A stretch of 64,000 nucleotides of DNA from Sulfurospirillum sp001602955 (lineage in GTDB: Bacteria > Campylobacterota > Campylobacteria > Campylobacterales > Sulfurospirillaceae), in NCBI GenBank assembly GCA_001602955.1, contig LVAC01000001.1:15780-79779 (forward strand). The letters are read 5' to 3'. The notes below the pieces were generated by a model. The model had not been told where the DNA came from. It worked only from the letters and a program-made list of their open reading frames with translations, and did not search any database. This document shows, piece by piece, positions 61,446 to 64,000 of this stretch; the first letter of the stretch is position 1, and each line of letters opens with the position of its first letter. The position numbers were made by a program, and so were the translations under genes.

Positions 61446-63899
61446 TCATAGGATATGAAACCTTGGAACCGTGACACAAAACGCAACTCCGTTCTCCACA
61501 TTTCCTACCGTAATCATGCCTTTCATATTATTTTCAATAATCATACGCGACATAAAAAGTCCAATTCCGGTACCGTTACTCTTCTCTTTAGTAAAAAAAG
61601 GTTCAAAAATATGGGAAAAATCTTCATCTTTGATACCTCCCGCATTATCGATTACAGAGACTTTTGAATATTCCGCATTTTGATCGATTTCAATCGTAAT
61701 ATGTCCTTTGGCGATTGCTCTTGCGATCAAAATATCTTTTGCATTGGAAAGCAAGTTGATGATCACTTGAGCATACTCATTTTTGAGCCCGTATGCCATG
61801 GCATCAGGTACATGTTCAATCACTTCTAGCGTAATACGATGATGGTGCAGTGTCGCTTTCATAATGTTAATCGCTTCCGTCACTACTTCGTTAACGCAAA
61901 AAGCACTTAACTCTTTTTGCGGTAAAAAAAAGTTTCTAAAATCATCGATAGTGCGAGACATGAATTGAATGACCCGATTTGAAGAGGTAATCGTCTCGAC
62001 TACGTCATGTTCCGTCACTTTAGTTTTAAAATGAAGCGCTGCTTGAAGATCCATCAAAATAGCCGATAACTCCATTAATGGCTGACGCCATTGATGGGCT
62101 ATATTGCCTATCATCTCACCCATACTTGCGAATCTACTTTGACGATACATGACCATATCTTTTTCACGGCTGATTTCCACTTCTTTTTTAATACGCGATT
62201 CGAGTTCGTGGTTGAGTATATCAAGAGATTTTGTGGCCTCTTCCAAACGACTTTTTTTAAGCCTTATTTCAAAATAAAGAGCAAAAGCAATAGCAGAAAA
62301 AAGCGTAAAGAAGAGTACCAATTGTAAAATAACCTTATAATCGAACCCTCGAGGTGAACGTTCAGGAATCCATTTGTGAATCAAACGATTCATCTCATTT
62401 TTTAAAACACTTTGCGTGGATTGTTCTAAAATAGAGTAAAGAAGTCGATTCTCCGATAAGAGTGCGAACCCTACGGGCATCGTAAGAGGAATTTGGGCTG
62501 AAACTTTAAGGTTATCGGCAATGTGATAGGCAAAAAGATGCGAAACCGTAAAATTAGAAGTAATTAAACCGTAATACTGCCCTTTTTCTACACCTTTTAG
62601 ACTTTCCAAGTCCGTATCAACCAAGGTAAGTTTTAAGGAGGGAAACAGTGTGCGTAAAGGAGAAATCATAGGATGATCTTTTTGTATCACAAAAGAACGA
62701 TCTGCAATCTCTTTAAAATCTGATACGTACAGTCTATCATCGGTGGTTAAAACAACCAAAGGCACTTGTAAAAGAGCGGGGGTAAAGGCTATTTGAGAAT
62801 CAGCATCCGATAAGCCGCTCGACATTGCAATAAAATCGCATTTTTTACTGACAAGCTTCAGAATAGATTCTTCTTTAGAGTGTGTGGGAACAAGCCGAAT
62901 AGGAATATCTAAGCTTTTTTCTAACAAAGCTATTACATCGGCTCCAATTCCATTGTAACGATTTTGTGTGATATTACCATAAGGCGGGTCATCGGGAACG
63001 GCACAAAATGTTAAGACATGTTGTCCCATTAAGAAAAATTTTTCTTCTTCATTTAACGGAACTTTAATATCGGTTTGACGAAAAGAGTTTGAGGGGAAAA
63101 AACGATTTCTTGCAAAAACAAGCTCCTTATAATCGATTTCAGCCATCGCTTTATTTAAAATAGAGATCAAAACAATATTCTCTTTAGCCGTCGTTAAAAA
63201 CATTTTAACCATTGAAAAATCTGCATTATTATGCACAGGAATACTCTGTAAAGTCGTAATCCTTTTAGATTCTAAATGAGCCGTAAACAGTTCATGCAAA
63301 CCAATAGCCAAATCGGCTTCTTGTTCAGCCACCTTAGTAACCGCCTCTTCTACGCTATTAACGATTTCAATGCTAGCATCCGGATTCTTGTTTTTGATGA
63401 TGGTCGAAAAAGCATCCTCTTTTAGCATAACGATACGTAATTTTTCAATAGACTCCAACACAGGAGAGAGCTGATAAATTTTTGGCATCAACAATGCAGG
63501 CTGTAAGACACCGATAGGAAATTTGCTCAATTGAAACATCTGATCGTCTATAGGATCAAACGTAGGGAAAAGCGCGATATCTAAAACGCCGGAAGAAAGT
63601 TGTTTTTTCGCTTCCGTACGGGAAATATCGGTTACGAAATGAAGGTCGACATCAAGTTTCTTGGCTAACAGTCGTAAATAATGAATCGCATAGCCATTAA
63701 GATAATTATCGTATGTATAGCTATAAAAATAGACGTCAGGCTCGACGTAAACGCTTAAAATAGGTTTTGCATCAATATAGGCTTTCTCTTTTTTATTCAA
63801 AAACGTTTCCGTTCCACCGAGCAGAACAGACGACGACACTATAGCCAAGATCACAATACAATAAGAGAGTCGCTTCATGACAATTATCATAACATACAA
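61446..63899 (-). CDS. BvgS-like histidine kinase with tandem periplasmic binding domains
   Basis: An 817-residue kinase. After a signal/anchor come two family 3 solute-binding domains in tandem (about residues 35-265 and 285-510; the second has GQHVLTFCAVPDDPPYGNI), a membrane helix near 530-550, a coiled coil, and a kinase core with the H box NIAHQWRQPLME around residue 600, NLLSNAKD, DNAGGIKDE and GTGIGLFMSR. No PAS or receiver domain follows. No response regulator lies next to it in the window. The region is more AT-rich than its neighbours. Confidence 0.88.
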   Translation of the reverse strand: MYVMIIVMKRLSYCIVILAIVSSSVLLGGTETFLNKKEKAYIDAKPILSVYVEPDVYFYSYTYDNYLNGYAIHYLRLLAKKLDVDLHFVTDISRTEAKKQLSSGVLDIALFPTFDPIDDQMFQLSKFPIGVLQPALLMPKIYQLSPVLESIEKLRIVMLKEDAFSTIIKNKNPDASIEIVNSVEEAVTKVAEQEADLAIGLHELFTAHLESKRITTLQSIPVHNNADFSMVKMFLTTAKENIVLISILNKAMAEIDYKELVFARNRFFPSNSFRQTDIKVPLNEEEKFFLMGQHVLTFCAVPDDPPYGNITQNRYNGIGADVIALLEKSLDIPIRLVPTHSKEESILKLVSKKCDFIAMSSGLSDADSQIAFTPALLQVPLVVLTTDDRLYVSDFKEIADRSFVIQKDHPMISPLRTLFPSLKLTLVDTDLESLKGVEKGQYYGLITSNFTVSHLFAYHIADNLKVSAQIPLTMPVGFALLSENRLLYSILEQSTQSVLKNEMNRLIHKWIPERSPRGFDYKVILQLVLFFTLFSAIAFALYFEIRLKKSRLEEATKSLDILNHELESRIKKEVEISREKDMVMYRQSRFASMGEMIGNIAHQWRQPLMELSAILMDLQAALHFKTKVTEHDVVETITSSNRVIQFMSRTIDDFRNFFLPQKELSAFCVNEVVTEAINIMKATLHHHRITLEVIEHVPDAMAYGLKNEYAQVIINLLSNAKDILIARAIAKGHITIEIDQNAEYSKVSVIDNAGGIKDEDFSHIFEPFFTKEKSNGTGIGLFMSRMIIENNMKGMITVGNVENGVAFCVTVPRFHIL

Positions 63900-63939
63900 A
63901 GAAAAAAAAGCTTATTAGCGACTTTTTTTGCTTATAATC

Positions 63940-63999
63940 TCAACTTTCGCACATAAAACCAAGCTCTTTTTTGGTGTAAGCACCGATAACAGCGACAAG
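63940..63999 (-). CDS. Possible C-terminal end of a gene continuing beyond the window
   Basis: On the minus strand an open frame enters from the window edge and ends at a TGA at 63940 with LGFMCES as its last residues. Nineteen codons are too few to identify it. It would lie 40 bases upstream of the kinase gene, separated by a run of A and T. Confidence 0.3.
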   Translation of the reverse strand, partial: LVAVIGAYTKKELGFMCES

Positions 64000-64000
64000 G

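Noticed and set aside
61446..63899. Hybrid kinase with receiver and Hpt domains as in BvgS
   Set aside because: The protein ends soon after the ATP-binding domain; only the sensory half resembles BvgS.
1..64000. tRNA, rRNA or tmRNA genes
   Set aside because: I looked in the intergenic gaps for cloverleaf ends and rRNA-like sequence and found none.
1..64000. Insertion sequences or prophage
   Set aside because: No transposase, integrase or phage structural gene is seen; operons are intact.

Overview
The window looks like chromosomal DNA of an anaerobic or microaerophilic respiratory Campylobacterota bacterium, most like Sulfurospirillum. This is inferred from gene content and order, not from a search. 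The supports are a nap operon in the order napAGHBFLD without napC, an nrfHAIJ ammonia-forming nitrite reductase operon with a CcsBA-type NrfI, a Hyf-type group 4 [NiFe] hydrogenase operon, a petABC-like bc1 complex with a small cytochrome c, and OprD-like porins.

Layout. 1-2.7 kb: the 3' part of a PAS/EAL signalling gene, then a porin on the opposite strand. 2.9-5.9 kb: cytochrome c, Rieske, cytochrome b and dihaem cytochrome c genes. 6-14 kb: a leftward cluster of a TorD-like chaperone, a molybdopterin catalytic subunit, a four-cluster Fe-S subunit, a small exported protein, then a response regulator, a solute-binding protein and a histidine kinase, read as a respiratory reductase with its own three-part sensory system. 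14-16.3 kb: ychF and a TDT-family transporter. 16.5-23.7 kb: the nap operon, with an odd tandem repeat block between napA and napG. 23.9-28.9 kb: Nudix hydrolase, second porin, AlaX-like editing protein, nicotinate phosphoribosyltransferase and an EamA transporter. 28.9-29.4 kb: a gene-free, structured leader. 29.4-38.9 kb: hyfABCEFGHI plus two maturation genes. 38.9-50.4 kb: a divergent locus with an ABC transporter, a giant radical SAM/methyltransferase/DUF5714-like protein, two TVP38-type membrane proteins, an Fe-S oxidoreductase, two periplasmic rhodaneses, a methylthioribose-kinase-like protein and a double glycosyltransferase. 50.4-51.4 kb: LrgA/LrgB. 51.5-59.6 kb: nrfHAIJ with two Crp/Fnr regulators and a PilJ/NarX-like sensor without an output domain. 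59.7-64 kb: an NlpC/P60-like protein, a Cache sensor without output and a BvgS-like kinase.

How it works together. Nitrate is reduced to nitrite (Nap) and then ammonium (Nrf). The napA and nrfH promoters carry the same TTGAC-N4-GTCA(A/T) palindrome about 42 bp upstream of the predicted start site, so one Crp/Fnr-type factor probably drives both. Hyf probably evolves hydrogen during fermentation.

Three things stand out. The 38.9-50.4 kb locus could be an undescribed pathway for a 5-deoxy-5-substituted ribose metabolite, arsenosugar-like or related. The octamer ACATGTAA occurs about 38 times on the two strands, where about two are expected; copies lie inside genes and as inverted pairs at gene ends, as DNA uptake sequences do. 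The tandem repeat block between napA and napG has no obvious counterpart in other nap operons I know.
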